DNA of 41,537 bases from an uncultured Bacteroidota bacterium. Its GTDB lineage: Bacteria; Bacteroidota; Bacteroidia; Chitinophagales; Saprospiraceae. Below, piece by piece: positions 25,432 to 33,416 of the stretch (positions are counted from its first letter, which is position 1; each line of letters begins with the position of its first letter). Made by a program: the position numbers and the translations under genes. Below the pieces are notes generated by a model. That model did not search any database and was not told the origin of the DNA. It worked only from the letters and a program-made list of their open reading frames with translations. The stretch covers positions 1 through 41,537 of the forward strand of contig CALMWS010000206.1 of NCBI GenBank assembly GCA_937870795.1, read 5' to 3'.

Positions 25432-26381
25432 TATATTGAAGATGCTATTTTGTATGTGGTTTTGGCATCACCCATGGTGTAGTAGTGAATACAGGGCACA
25501 CCCCTTGCTTTGAGTTCTTTTGATTGTTGAATGCACCATTCTTCCCCTATGGTTTTGATGTGTTTTTCATCTGCCTGCATCATTTCTTTGACCAGCGCCT
25601 CCGGCATGTTGATGAAAAATTTTCGGGGAATAGAATTGAGCTGGTATTTTCGTGTTATTGGCTTCAATCCCGGAACAATGGGAACATTGATACCTGCCGC
25701 CCTGCAGGCATCTACGTACTTGAAAAAATTATCGTTGTCAAAAAACATCTGTGTCACGATGTAACTGGCACCGGCTTTGACTTTTTCCAACGTAAATTGA
25801 ATGTCCATATCCAGATTGGGCGATTCAAAATGTTTTTCAGGATAGCCGGCAATGCCAATGCAAAAATCGGTGCTGGATGCTTTTTCAATATTAGAATCGA
25901 GGTACACCCCATGATTCATGTTGTTGATCTGTCTCACCAATTCCACTGCATACTTGTGGCCATTGGGCTCAGGTATAAATTTATCTTCAAACTGGCGGGC
26001 ATCACCTCTCAATGCCAACACATTGTTGATACCCAAAAAATTGAGGTCGATCAGTGCATTTTCTGTTTCTTCCACCGAAAAACCACCACAAATCAAATGA
26101 GGAACTGCATCTACACCATATCTGTGCATGATGGAAGCACAAATACCAACAGTTCCCGGTCTTTTTCGTATGGCTATCTTTTCGTAATAACCACTTTCTC
26201 TCTTATTGTAGATGTATTCTTCGCGGTGGTAGGTCACATCAATAAAAGGAGGTTTAAACTCCATCAGCGGATCAAGGGTATCAAAGATATCCTGCATACT
26301 ACCACCCTTTAATGGGGGCAAAACTTCAAATGAAATATGGGTATGATCCGGTGATTTTTCGAAATAATCTGTAACCTTCAT
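25431..26381 (-). CDS. metF: Methylenetetrahydrofolate reductase
   Basis: A 316-residue flavoenzyme that reduces 5,10-methylene- to 5-methyl-tetrahydrofolate for methionine synthesis. Motifs are ISFEVLPPLKGGSM at the N terminus (catalytic Glu about residue 19), PPFIDVTYH, HLICGGFSVEETENALIDLNFLGINNVLALRGDA, CIGIAGYPEKHFESPN, ASYIVTQMFFDNDNFFKYVD and VPIVPGLKPI. The length is normal. AGGAG 15 bases before the ATG is one of the few Shine-Dalgarno-like sites in the window, and TATCTTTG lies 20 bases upstream of the start. No SAM or cobalamin riboswitch fits into such a short leader. Confidence 0.95.
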   Translation of the reverse strand: MKVTDYFEKSPDHTHISFEVLPPLKGGSMQDIFDTLDPLMEFKPPFIDVTYHREEYIYNKRESGYYEKIAIRKRPGTVGICASIMHRYGVDAVPHLICGGFSVEETENALIDLNFLGINNVLALRGDARQFEDKFIPEPNGHKYAVELVRQINNMNHGVYLDSNIEKASSTDFCIGIAGYPEKHFESPNLDMDIQFTLEKVKAGASYIVTQMFFDNDNFFKYVDACRAAGINVPIVPGLKPITRKYQLNSIPRKFFINMPEALVKEMMQADEKHIKTIGEEWCIQQSKELKARGVPCIHYYTMGDAKTTYKIASSI

Positions 26382-26401
26382 AAATTTTGTTTCTCCTGCT
26401 A

Positions 26402-26409
26402 CAAAGATA
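26402..26409 (-). promoter_or_regulatory. TAnnTTTG -7-like box before metF
   Basis: On the minus strand TATCTTTG lies 20 bases upstream of the metF ATG. No TTG occurs at the expected -33 spacing, so the match is to the -7 element only. Confidence 0.38.
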
Positions 26410-26458
26410 AGGAATCCCTACACCATTTTACAGATGTGTCCTACATTTGGAAGCAGGC

Positions 26459-27139
26459 TTATTTTTTTCGCAACTCAGAAAGGTTGTAATACTTGAGGCT
26501 GCTCTCATTTTCTATTCTGTACGATACATCAAAGTCATTCAACACAGCATCAAGGATGGGGTAATCACCAACATGATAACCCTCTTTGAGGTCGTAGCTG
26601 TAGAGTTTGCTGAAGTGGTGCCAGTAAAAAGCTGTAAAGCCTCCCTTTACCCCCTTGATAAGATCGTACATATTCTGATTGAGCTCTTTTTCAATCATTT
26701 TGATCATGATCTTACCCTGCAATTTGGTTAACCCCTTGAGGGGTTCTTCAAACTCGGCGGTCAGCTGTTCATCAAGCTCTTTGAGTCGCTTCTTACGTTC
26801 CTTTTTAGATAAGTGTTGCGATGCATATTCTGTCTCCCTGAAAATGCGGATGGCCTCCTTGGCATAAGGAAAAACCGTAGCAGCGTACCGCCTGAATTTC
26901 TGGTATTTTTTATACTCTTCGTCGTTGGCAAACTTGCGCAGGGAGGTTACACTGATATCGTCTATGTCCACCAATATCATGGTATCGCCCTGCTCTGTGA
27001 TGATGGCCGGATAGACCCTGCCATCAACGGTAACTTTGGTTTGAACATCCCCTTTGCCATTGGATGGCAATGTATCTTTGACCTGCGCGGTAGAAAGTAA
27101 GCACATCATGCTAAGGCCAAAGACAAGAAAAAGTTTCAT
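26459..27139 (-). CDS. DUF4294-family exported protein
   Basis: A 226-residue protein with a signal peptide (MKLFLVFGLSMMCLLSTAQ). The DUF4294 domain covers about residues 45-225: VDGRVYPAIITEQGDTMILVDID, YKKYQKFRRYAATVFPYAKEAIRIFRETE, then an acidic/basic helix, LTKLQGKIMIKMIEKELNQNMYDLIKGVKGGFTAFYWHHFSKLYSYDLKEGYHVGD. The family is almost confined to Bacteroidota and has no known activity. The ATG at 27139 gives the signal peptide; an upstream TTG adds 12 residues. It follows ftsH with a 53-base gap on the same strand and may share its transcript. Confidence 0.8.
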   Translation of the reverse strand: MKLFLVFGLSMMCLLSTAQVKDTLPSNGKGDVQTKVTVDGRVYPAIITEQGDTMILVDIDDISVTSLRKFANDEEYKKYQKFRRYAATVFPYAKEAIRIFRETEYASQHLSKKERKKRLKELDEQLTAEFEEPLKGLTKLQGKIMIKMIEKELNQNMYDLIKGVKGGFTAFYWHHFSKLYSYDLKEGYHVGDYPILDAVLNDFDVSYRIENESSLKYYNLSELRKK

Positions 27140-27192
27140 CGGCTTGTTTTCTGCTAAAACGTAAAACTTGTGCAAAAGTTATATAACCACAT

Positions 27193-29178
27193 TTAAGCTA
27201 CAACATTGGCATCGCTGCCATCGCTTGCAGCTGCATCATGGGCGACAGCTGAGGGTGCCTCACTTACATGCGCGTGTTCAAACTTCTCCTCCTCTGCAAA
27301 AGGGCGTTTGCCTATCAGCCTTTCCAGATCCGACTTGTGCAAGACCTCTTTCTCAAGTAACGTCTGTGCAAGCAAGTTGAGCTCGTGGCGTTTTTCTGTT
27401 AATAGGTTTTTGGCACGCTCATATTGACTGTCTATCAGGCTTCGCACCTCATCGTCCATCAATCTTGCGGTTTCATCTGAATAAGGTTTTTGGTAGCTTT
27501 CATTGGATAGGCCGTAAAATGAAACATTACCAACTTTCTCATTCATACCAAAAACAGATACCATGCTGTAAGCCATCTTTGTTACCTGGTCAAGGTCGTT
27601 TTGAGCTCCTGTGGATATCTTGTTGAATACTATTTTTTCAGCGGCTCGCCCCCCCATGGTCATACACATCCTGTCCAGGAGTTGTTCTGTTCGTGTGATG
27701 TACTCTTCTTTAGGAAGGTATTGTGCAAAGCCCAGTGTGCCTACGCCTCTGGGCACTATGGTTACTTTTACCAGTGGGCTGGCATATTCAAGATACCAAC
27801 CGCAAATGGCGTGGCCTGCTTCGTGGTAGGCAATGATTTCTTTCTCCTTGGGTGCAATGAGCTTGTTTTTCTTCTCCAGACCTCCTATCACCCTGTCGAG
27901 TGCAAAATTGAAATCGTCCATTGACACCGCGCTCTTATTTCGGCGGGCGGCAACGAGGGCTGCTTCATTACAAACATTGGCAATTTCGGCACCGGCAAAT
28001 CCTGGTGTCATTTCGGCTAGTGCAAAAGAAGTAACTTCCGAATCCACTTTAATTGTCTTGAGATGAACTTTGAAGATGGCATCCCTGCCTTTCAAATCAG
28101 GTCTGTCGATTGAAATTTGTCGGTCAAAACGACCCGGTCTCATCAGGGCGGAATCCAGAATGTCGGGTCTGTTGGTAGCCGCCATGAGGATCACTCCTTT
28201 GTCTGTGCTGAAACCGTCCATTTCCACAAGCAGCTGGTTGAGGGTGTTTTCTCTCTCGTCATTTCCTCCCTGCATGGCATTTCTGCCCCTGGCTCTACCG
28301 ATGGCATCAATCTCATCAATAAAAACAATACAAGGTGCCTTGTCTCTGGCTTGCTTGAACAAATCACGCACTCTCGAAGCTCCTACACCTACAAACATCT
28401 CCACAAAGTCGGAACCTGATATGGAGAAAAAAGGCACCCCTGCTTCTCCAGCTACAGCCTTTGCCAACAAGGTTTTACCGGTACCCGGAGGGCCAACCAG
28501 TAATACACCTTTTGGAATTTTTCCACCCAGGGCAGTGTATTTTTTAGGATTTTTCAAGAAATCTACCACTTCCACTACCTCTTCTTTCGCCTCATCCAGG
28601 CCAGCTACATCGGCAAAAGTGACATTCACCTTCGAATCTTTGGAATCAAAGAGGGTGGCTTTTGATTTGCCAATGTTGAATATTTGCCCTCCAGGGCCTC
28701 CCGGTCCACCACTCACCCTTCTCATGATGAAAAGCCAGATGGCTATGAGGAAAACAAAGGGAAGTAAATAACCCAAAATAGGGGTGAGCCAGTTGGTACG
28801 GGTAATGTACTTTGGATCAATAGCGACCCCTTCTTTTTTCAACTCTTCTATTTTGGATCCAAAACCTTCGATGGCACCAATTTCAAAAGTAAAATGGGGC
28901 TGCTGGTCGATGATCCTTGATTTCTTGAATTCAGGGTATTTCTTTTCAAGCACCTCTTTTTTGACAAAAACATTCACATTGTTCCTGTTGACCACTTCTA
29001 CCTTTTCAATCTCTCCGTTTCGGGCCATTTCTTCAAACTTACCTAAGCTGATGACCGTAGTCTTTGTATTGACCATGACCGAAAGATTGATGGCAATAAT
29101 CAGCAGGATAAAAATTCCGTAAATCCAATATGAATTGAGGTTGAACTTTTTAGGTCCGTTGTTCTCGTTGTTCTCCAT
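27193..29178 (-). CDS. ftsH: ATP-dependent zinc metalloprotease FtsH
   Basis: A 661-residue membrane AAA+ protease that degrades misfolded or regulatory membrane proteins. Two transmembrane segments (about 16-36 and 130-151) flank the periplasmic domain. The AAA domain has Walker A VGPPGTGKT (about 225-233), Walker B CIVFIDEIDAIG, the pore loop FVEMFVGVGASRVRD and the second-region ATNRPDILDSALMRPGRFDRQ. The protease zinc motif is HEAGH with the third ligand in the later DLDQVTKMA region. A Gly/Pro-rich linker (SGGPGGPGGQ) follows the second membrane segment. It is downstream of rsfS with a 57-base gap; the rsfS-ftsH order is common in this phylum. Confidence 0.97.
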   Translation of the reverse strand: MENNENNGPKKFNLNSYWIYGIFILLIIAINLSVMVNTKTTVISLGKFEEMARNGEIEKVEVVNRNNVNVFVKKEVLEKKYPEFKKSRIIDQQPHFTFEIGAIEGFGSKIEELKKEGVAIDPKYITRTNWLTPILGYLLPFVFLIAIWLFIMRRVSGGPGGPGGQIFNIGKSKATLFDSKDSKVNVTFADVAGLDEAKEEVVEVVDFLKNPKKYTALGGKIPKGVLLVGPPGTGKTLLAKAVAGEAGVPFFSISGSDFVEMFVGVGASRVRDLFKQARDKAPCIVFIDEIDAIGRARGRNAMQGGNDERENTLNQLLVEMDGFSTDKGVILMAATNRPDILDSALMRPGRFDRQISIDRPDLKGRDAIFKVHLKTIKVDSEVTSFALAEMTPGFAGAEIANVCNEAALVAARRNKSAVSMDDFNFALDRVIGGLEKKNKLIAPKEKEIIAYHEAGHAICGWYLEYASPLVKVTIVPRGVGTLGFAQYLPKEEYITRTEQLLDRMCMTMGGRAAEKIVFNKISTGAQNDLDQVTKMAYSMVSVFGMNEKVGNVSFYGLSNESYQKPYSDETARLMDDEVRSLIDSQYERAKNLLTEKRHELNLLAQTLLEKEVLHKSDLERLIGKRPFAEEEKFEHAHVSEAPSAVAHDAAASDGSDANVVA

Positions 29179-29235
29179 CTAATCGTTAATCTGATTTTTA
29201 TTTATTTATAAACCTATTTCAGCCAAAGAAGTTCT

Positions 29236-29625
29236 TTAAACATCTTTATAGCTGGTTACCTCAGCGTCGCTCCACAGGTCTTCAAGGTCGTAATATTCTC
29301 TGGTTTCAGGATAAAATACGTGTACAACCGTGTTGAAAAAGTCTACCAGAACCCATTTTGCCCCCAAAAGTCCTTCCACATGGATGGATTTGAGACCCAG
29401 TTCTTCGCGGCATCTTTTTTCAACGTTTAGGCTAATGGCCTTGATCTGTGTAGTGGAATCACCTTCACAGATGATAAAAAAATCGGCAGGGGCATCGTCT
29501 ATGTGCCTCAAATCCAATTTTACAATGTTTTTACCTTTGATGTCCTGAATTGCGTCGATGATCAGGTTGTTGAGGGTTTGGTCTTCAGCGCGTAATTTTA
29601 CGGCTACCGTTTGTCTTTTACTCAA
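29236..29625 (-). CDS. rsfS: Ribosome silencing factor RsfS
   Basis: A protein of about 129 residues of the Iojap/RsfS family, which binds ribosomal protein L14 and blocks subunit joining when nutrients are short. Motifs are LNNLIIDAIQDIKGKNIVKLDLRHID, ADFFIICEGDSTTQIKAISLNVEKRCRE, HVEGLLGAKWVLVDFFNTVVHVFYPETREYYDLEDLWSDA. The start is uncertain: TTG at 29625 gives the normal family length, and a TAAATTTG box on this strand lies after the longer ATG start at 29688, so the TTG is preferred. The gene is divergent from biotin ligase with overlapping promoter regions and is the first gene of the rsfS-ftsH unit. Confidence 0.9.
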   Translation of the reverse strand: MSKRQTVAVKLRAEDQTLNNLIIDAIQDIKGKNIVKLDLRHIDDAPADFFIICEGDSTTQIKAISLNVEKRCREELGLKSIHVEGLLGAKWVLVDFFNTVVHVFYPETREYYDLEDLWSDAEVTSYKDV

Positions 29626-29639
29626 AAAAAATATTTTTG
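29611..29639 (+). promoter_or_regulatory. Candidate promoter of the biotin ligase gene
   Basis: TTG at 29611-29613, 18 bases, then TATTTTTG at 29632-29639: a full -33/-7 match with good spacing. It overlaps the rsfS start codons. The predicted transcript starts near 29646, before the ATG at 29670. Confidence 0.52.
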
Positions 29640-29657
29640 TCTTTATGAAAAGTGTAT

Positions 29658-29665
29658 CAAATTTA
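29658..29665 (-). promoter_or_regulatory. TAnnTTTG -7-like box before rsfS
   Basis: On the minus strand TAAATTTG at 29665-29658 lies 32 bases upstream of the TTG start at 29625. No matching -33 TTG. It overlaps the beginning of the biotin ligase transcript on the other strand. Confidence 0.38.
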
Positions 29666-29669
29666 CAAA

Positions 29670-30434
29670 ATGTTGACGGCTTACACATCTTTTGGTAAAA
29701 ATCATCTTCATTTTGAGACGATTGACTCTACCAATACTTTCGCCCAGAATCTACTATCAAAAAGCAGTCCAATGGATGGAACTGTCATTTCTGCAGACTT
29801 TCAGACCCATGGAAAAGGACAATTTGACAGAAAATGGCTTTCAAATGCCGGAGAAAACCTAAGTTTTTCAATCATCCTCTATCCTACTTTTTTGGTTCCT
29901 ACCGAACAATTTTACCTAAGCATGATGGTGGCTGTATCGGTTTCAGAAGCAATCGACCAACTCACCGGACTAAAAACCCTTATCAAATGGCCCAACGACA
30001 TCTATCTTGGCCACCATAAACTTGCCGGCATGCTCATTGTCAATCAAATGATGGGTATGAAATGGTCTGCAGCAGTAGTTGGCATCGGACTGAATGTCAA
30101 CCAACTTGTTTTTGACCCTCTTCTAACCAATCCCACATCGCTGGCCCTGGCATCCCAAAAATCATTTAACCTGTCGATTGTGCTCCAATCCTTATTGAAA
30201 AGAATGGAGGATGACTACAATCACGTTTTAAAGACCAGAGATTTTACAAGGTTGAGCAGCATGTACCAGCAAAAAATGTTGGGTTGGAGGCAGGAAGTGA
30301 AATTTCAAAAAATCAATGAAACTACGATTCAATCGGGAACCATCCTGGGTATTGACGAGCTGGGAAAACTGTTGATCGGGCAAAACAGCGAGGTTACGGG
30401 TTTTGTCAATGGAGAAATCAAGCTGATTTTTTAA
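29670..30434 (+). CDS. birA: Biotin--[acetyl-CoA-carboxylase] ligase
   Basis: A 254-residue single-function biotin protein ligase that activates biotin to biotinyl-AMP and attaches it to carboxylase carriers. It has no N-terminal DNA-binding domain, so it is not expected to be a repressor. Motifs are HFETIDSTNTFAQNLL, the biotinyl-AMP loop THGKGQFDRKWLSNAGENLSFSI, LTGLKTLIKWPNDIYLGHHKLAGMLI and AAVVGIGLNVNQ; a short SH3-like C-terminal domain follows (QEVKFQK to EVTGFVNGEIKLIF). ATG 29670 is chosen; a GTG at 29652 would add six residues. The gene faces rsfS and converges on acpP, with a terminator hairpin between. Confidence 0.92.
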   Translation: MLTAYTSFGKNHLHFETIDSTNTFAQNLLSKSSPMDGTVISADFQTHGKGQFDRKWLSNAGENLSFSIILYPTFLVPTEQFYLSMMVAVSVSEAIDQLTGLKTLIKWPNDIYLGHHKLAGMLIVNQMMGMKWSAAVVGIGLNVNQLVFDPLLTNPTSLALASQKSFNLSIVLQSLLKRMEDDYNHVLKTRDFTRLSSMYQQKMLGWRQEVKFQKINETTIQSGTILGIDELGKLLIGQNSEVTGFVNGEIKLIF

Positions 30435-30442
30435 ATAAAAAA

Positions 30443-30466
30443 ACCGCACTTCAATGAAAGTGCGGT
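30443..30466 (-). terminator. Rho-independent terminator of acpP, possibly bidirectional
   Basis: A perfect 9-bp stem (ACCGCACTT / AAGTGCGGT) with a 6-base loop. On the minus strand the stem is followed by seven T residues and further T-rich DNA, a strong terminator for acpP. On the plus strand CCTTTTAT follows, so it can also end the biotin ligase transcript. Confidence 0.85.
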
Positions 30467-30490
30467 CCTTTTATGGGTTCTCTTCCTGAA

Positions 30491-30727
30491 TTAAGCCTTC
30501 TGAGATTCTACGTAAGAGATGGCTTGGCCAACTGTTTGAATCTTTTCTGCTTCTTCGTCTGGAATGGATATGTCAAATTCTTTTTCAAATTCCATGATCA
30601 ACTCAACTGTATCCAGTGAGTCAGCTCCCAGGTCATTGGTAAAACTTGCTTCAGGCGTTACTTCAGATTCATCAACACCCAAGCGGTCAATAATGATCTT
30701 TTTTACTTTTTCTGCAATGTCAGACAT
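30491..30727 (-). CDS. acpP: Acyl carrier protein
   Basis: A 78-residue acidic protein that carries acyl chains on a phosphopantetheine arm during fatty-acid synthesis. The attachment site [20 protein letters not shown] has Ser37. The rest ([33 protein letters not shown] and [20 protein letters not shown]) matches house-keeping ACP throughout. It stands alone here: fabF, its usual neighbour, is absent, and hmgA is divergent. The leader of about 65-70 bases contains a GC-rich hairpin (30763-30789); the gene ends in a strong terminator. Confidence 0.96.
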   Translation of the reverse strand: MSDIAEKVKKIIIDRLGVDESEVTPEASFTNDLGADSLDTVELIMEFEKEFDISIPDEEAEKIQTVGQAISYVESQKA

Positions 30728-30762
30728 TCTAATTTGTTTTTTTTGATTTAAAAAATTTTAGC

Positions 30763-30789
30763 CGGAAGGCGTTTAAATGCCCCCTTCCG
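30763..30789 (-). promoter_or_regulatory. GC-rich leader hairpin upstream of acpP
   Basis: In the acpP leader (minus strand) CGGAAGG pairs with CCTTCCG across a 13-base loop that itself can pair partly (GCC/GGC). Eight bases later follows a run of A and T (AAAATTTTTT). It lies about 35 bases upstream of the ATG and may stabilise the leader or act as an attenuator-like element. Confidence 0.4.
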
Positions 30790-30799
30790 AATAATAATG

Positions 30800-30830
30800 C
30801 AAAGTAAGCACTAAGAAAATTCCTAGACAA
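30800..30830 (-). promoter_or_regulatory. Candidate promoter of acpP
   Basis: On the minus strand TTG at 30830-30828, 20 bases, then TTACTTTG at 30807-30800, one mismatch from TAnnTTTG. It would start transcription just before the leader hairpin. Confidence 0.42.
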
Positions 30831-31083
30831 GCTATTTTACGAGAATTTTAACATTATTAAAAAATATAATACCAGTTACTTTGTTGATATATAGTTTATT
30901 ACATATTCAAAACTATGAAAAATGCAAAATCTTATCCCGGGGTTAAATTGTTGGGGCAGTCGGAGGAGAAAAAAGATGTAGAATCAAGGACAAAACAGTC
31001 ATTTAATTTAGGTAGAGCGATCAAAATCATAGCAGTGGTCTTGGCAGATTGTCTTAAATTTAGGCTGAAATTTTTCTACGATT

Positions 31084-32238
31084 ATGCATTATTACAGTTT
31101 GGGCAATTTGCCGAAGAAAAGGCATACCCAATTCAGAAAAGAAGATGGCTCTCTCTATAGCGAACAATTGTTCTCTACAGAAGGATTTAGCGACAATTAT
31201 TCACTGCTTTACCACAACCAGCCGCCTACTCAAATCATCCAGATTGCCGATCCGGTAGATGTGAGCCCCAATGTGGTACTCAACAAACAGCTTTCACACA
31301 GAAGTCTCAAGGGTTTTGACATTGCACCTGTTGGCGATTATCTGGAGAGCAGAAAACCGGTGCTTGTCAACAACGATTGCAAAATCATTTTGGCAGCACC
31401 CATGGAAAGTACAGAAAAGTACTTTTATAAAAATGCCGATGCAGATGAGATCCTATTTATCCATGAAGGAAGCGGCACCCTCAAGACCATGTATGGCAAC
31501 CTGCCTTTTGAATACGGAGATTACCTTGTCATCCCGCGTGGTACCATTTATCAAATGGAGTTTACCACAAGTCAAAACCGTTTGTTTATTGTAGAATCTG
31601 TAAGTGCGGTTATTACTCCCAGGAGATATCGCAATGAATTTGGTCAGCTGATGGAGCATTCTCCATTTTGCGAACGCGACATCCGCAAACCTCAAGACCT
31701 GCATGCCATTGACGAAAAAGGAGACTTTTTGCTTTACATCAAAAAGCAGGATCAGATGTATCCGTACCACTATAAATCGCACCCTTTTGATGTAGTGGGC
31801 TGGGACGGTTATGTTTATCCTTATGCCTTTTCCATCCATGATTTTGAGCCCATTACCGGAAGGGTACACCAACCACCTCCGGTGCATCAAACTTTTCAGA
31901 CCCGTGGTTTTGTAGTTTGTTCGTTTGTACCCAGGTTGTATGATTACCACCCAATGGCCATACCAGCTCCTTACAACCACAGCAACATCGACAGTGATGA
32001 AGTGTTGTACTATGTAGATGGGGACTTTATGAGCAGAAAGAGTGTGGAAAAAGGTCAGATAACGCTGCATCCGGGGGGCATTCCGCATGGCCCTCACCCC
32101 GGCACGGTTGAAAAAAGTATTGGAGCCAAAGAGACCAAAGAACTAGCTGTAATGGTGGATACCTTTAAACCACTATCACTCACAGACCATGCCTTAATGA
32201 TAGAAGACAAAAACTACCCATATAGCTGGGTACATTAA
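31084..32238 (+). CDS. hmgA: Homogentisate 1,2-dioxygenase
   Basis: A 384-residue iron(II) dioxygenase that opens the ring of homogentisate in tyrosine and phenylalanine degradation. The N terminus matches the family (LGNLPKKRHTQFRKEDGSLYSEQLFSTEGFSDNYSLLYH). A cupin core (FIHEGSGTLKTMYGNLPFEYGDYLVIPRGT) precedes the iron site: His and Glu in PYNHSNIDSDEVLYYVDG and His in GGIPHGPHPG. The length equals the short bacterial form. Codons 26-30 contain GCGAACAATTGTTC, the core of the palindrome found at the paaA promoter. hpd follows after 22 bases, so both enzymes are co-expressed. Confidence 0.95.
   Translation: MHYYSLGNLPKKRHTQFRKEDGSLYSEQLFSTEGFSDNYSLLYHNQPPTQIIQIADPVDVSPNVVLNKQLSHRSLKGFDIAPVGDYLESRKPVLVNNDCKIILAAPMESTEKYFYKNADADEILFIHEGSGTLKTMYGNLPFEYGDYLVIPRGTIYQMEFTTSQNRLFIVESVSAVITPRRYRNEFGQLMEHSPFCERDIRKPQDLHAIDEKGDFLLYIKKQDQMYPYHYKSHPFDVVGWDGYVYPYAFSIHDFEPITGRVHQPPPVHQTFQTRGFVVCSFVPRLYDYHPMAIPAPYNHSNIDSDEVLYYVDGDFMSRKSVEKGQITLHPGGIPHGPHPGTVEKSIGAKETKELAVMVDTFKPLSLTDHALMIEDKNYPYSWVH
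31160..31175. promoter_or_regulatory. Near-copy of the paaA operator inside hmgA
   Basis: GCGAACAATTGTTCTC matches the paaA palindrome at 15 of 16 positions, with the 12-base symmetric core GAACAATTGTTC intact. It lies 76-91 bases after the hmgA start, in codons for S-E-Q-L-F-S; the E-Q-L-F residues are conserved in the family, which partly constrains the bases. A regulatory role is speculative. Confidence 0.35.
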
Positions 32239-32260
32239 TAAACAATACAACTATATCAAA

Positions 32261-33385
32261 ATGGAAACACAAATCAAATCTTCAACGCATACCAACAACG
32301 ATACATTTCCGATCAACGGCACCGACCACATAGAATTTTATGTGGGCAACGCAAAACAATCGGCTCTTTATTATCAACACTGTTTTGGTTACGAACTGAT
32401 TGCTTATAAAGGCCCTGAAACCGGAAGCAGAGACGTAGCATCGTATGTGTTGCAACAAGGCAAAATCAGACTGGTGCTTACTTCCACATTAAAGGATGAT
32501 CATGAAATTGCAAGACATGTTGCCAAACATGGTGATGGTGTAAAAGTATTGGCACTGTGGGTTGATAATGCTGCCGAAGCCTACGAAAAAGCAATGGCCC
32601 GGGGAGCTGATTCTGCATTTGAGCCTTATACCATGCAGGATGAATATGGAGAAATCAAGCTAGCGGCCATCAAAACCTATGGTGAAACCATTCATACCCT
32701 GGTAGAAAGAACACAATACAATGGTGCCTTTATGCCCGGCTTCGTTGCTAAAAAGAGTGAAGCTCCGGTTAAAAGCATAGGCTTGAAATATGTGGATCAT
32801 TGTGTAGGCAATGTAGAGTTAGGTGATATGAACAAATGGGTGAAATTTTACCAGGATGTACTTGGCTTTAAATTGTTGATCACATTTGATGACAAGGATA
32901 TTTCTACCAAGTACACAGCTCTAATGAGTAAGGTGGTGAGCAATGGCAATGGGTACATCAAATTTCCCATCAACGAACCTGCCAATGGAATTAAAAAATC
33001 GCAGATTGAAGAATACATAGAATTTTATAAAGGGGCAGGAGTACAACACATTGCCGTGGCAACAGACAACATATTGGAAACTGTAAGTGCTTTGCGGAAT
33101 AATGGGGTAGAGTTTTTGTATGTCCCGGACAATTATTACGAAGACTTAATTGAAAGAGTAGGTTCCATTGACGAAGACATTGAGTCGCTCAAAAACCTCA
33201 ACATTCTGGTAGACAGAGACGATGAAGGGTATTTGCTGCAAATATTTACCAAGCCGGTTCAGGACAGGCCCACAGTGTTTTACGAAATCATACAGCGCAA
33301 GGGTGCAGTATCTTTTGGCAAAGGCAATTTTAAGGCCTTGTTTGAAGCCATCGAGAGAGAGCAGGCATTGAGGGGGACATTGTAA
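32261..33385 (+). CDS. hpd: 4-hydroxyphenylpyruvate dioxygenase
   Basis: A 374-residue iron(II) enzyme that converts 4-hydroxyphenylpyruvate to homogentisate, the substrate of the upstream hmgA product. It has two vicinal-oxygen-chelate halves: HIEFYVGNAKQSALYYQHCFGYE (about residues 23-45) and YVDHCVGNVELGDMNKWVKFYQDVLGF (about 178-204). Iron ligands are His in VDHCVGNV, His in GVQHIAVATDNI and Glu in FYEIIQRKG. The C-terminal helix SFGKGNFKALFEAIEREQALRGTL, which gates the active site, is complete. Together with hmgA it covers two steps of tyrosine breakdown; fumarylacetoacetase and the isomerase are not nearby. Confidence 0.96.
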   Translation: METQIKSSTHTNNDTFPINGTDHIEFYVGNAKQSALYYQHCFGYELIAYKGPETGSRDVASYVLQQGKIRLVLTSTLKDDHEIARHVAKHGDGVKVLALWVDNAAEAYEKAMARGADSAFEPYTMQDEYGEIKLAAIKTYGETIHTLVERTQYNGAFMPGFVAKKSEAPVKSIGLKYVDHCVGNVELGDMNKWVKFYQDVLGFKLLITFDDKDISTKYTALMSKVVSNGNGYIKFPINEPANGIKKSQIEEYIEFYKGAGVQHIAVATDNILETVSALRNNGVEFLYVPDNYYEDLIERVGSIDEDIESLKNLNILVDRDDEGYLLQIFTKPVQDRPTVFYEIIQRKGAVSFGKGNFKALFEAIEREQALRGTL

Positions 33386-33416
33386 TTGAGATTATTAATT
33401 AATTTAAATCAACCAT

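Larger units (their letters stand above)
30728..31083. other. Non-coding region between acpP and hmgA
   Basis: 356 bases that hold the acpP leader, its hairpin and candidate promoter on the left. The right part should hold the hmgA promoter, but no full TTG/TAnnTTTG pair was found there. An 81-codon reading from 30915 overlaps the start of hmgA and has no recognisable features, so it is not annotated as a gene. The DNA is AT-rich. Confidence 0.6.

Noticed and set aside
25524..26312. Long open frame of 262 codons on the plus strand opposite metF
   Set aside because: It is the antisense shadow of metF; the product is low-complexity-like in composition and shows no domain, while the minus strand encodes a clear MetF.
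28070..28771. Open frame of 233 codons opposite ftsH
   Set aside because: Shadow frame of the strongly supported ftsH gene, rich in serine and proline with no motif.
29626..29688. 21-codon N-terminal extension of rsfS from ATG 29688
   Set aside because: It lies mostly upstream of the minus-strand -7 box, overlaps the biotin ligase start and makes the protein longer than the family without matching it. It remains possible.
30915..31160. An 81-codon reading upstream of and overlapping hmgA
   Set aside because: It has no recognisable domain, signal or conserved motif, its last third overlaps the well-supported hmgA start in another frame, and it lies in DNA that should hold the hmgA promoter.
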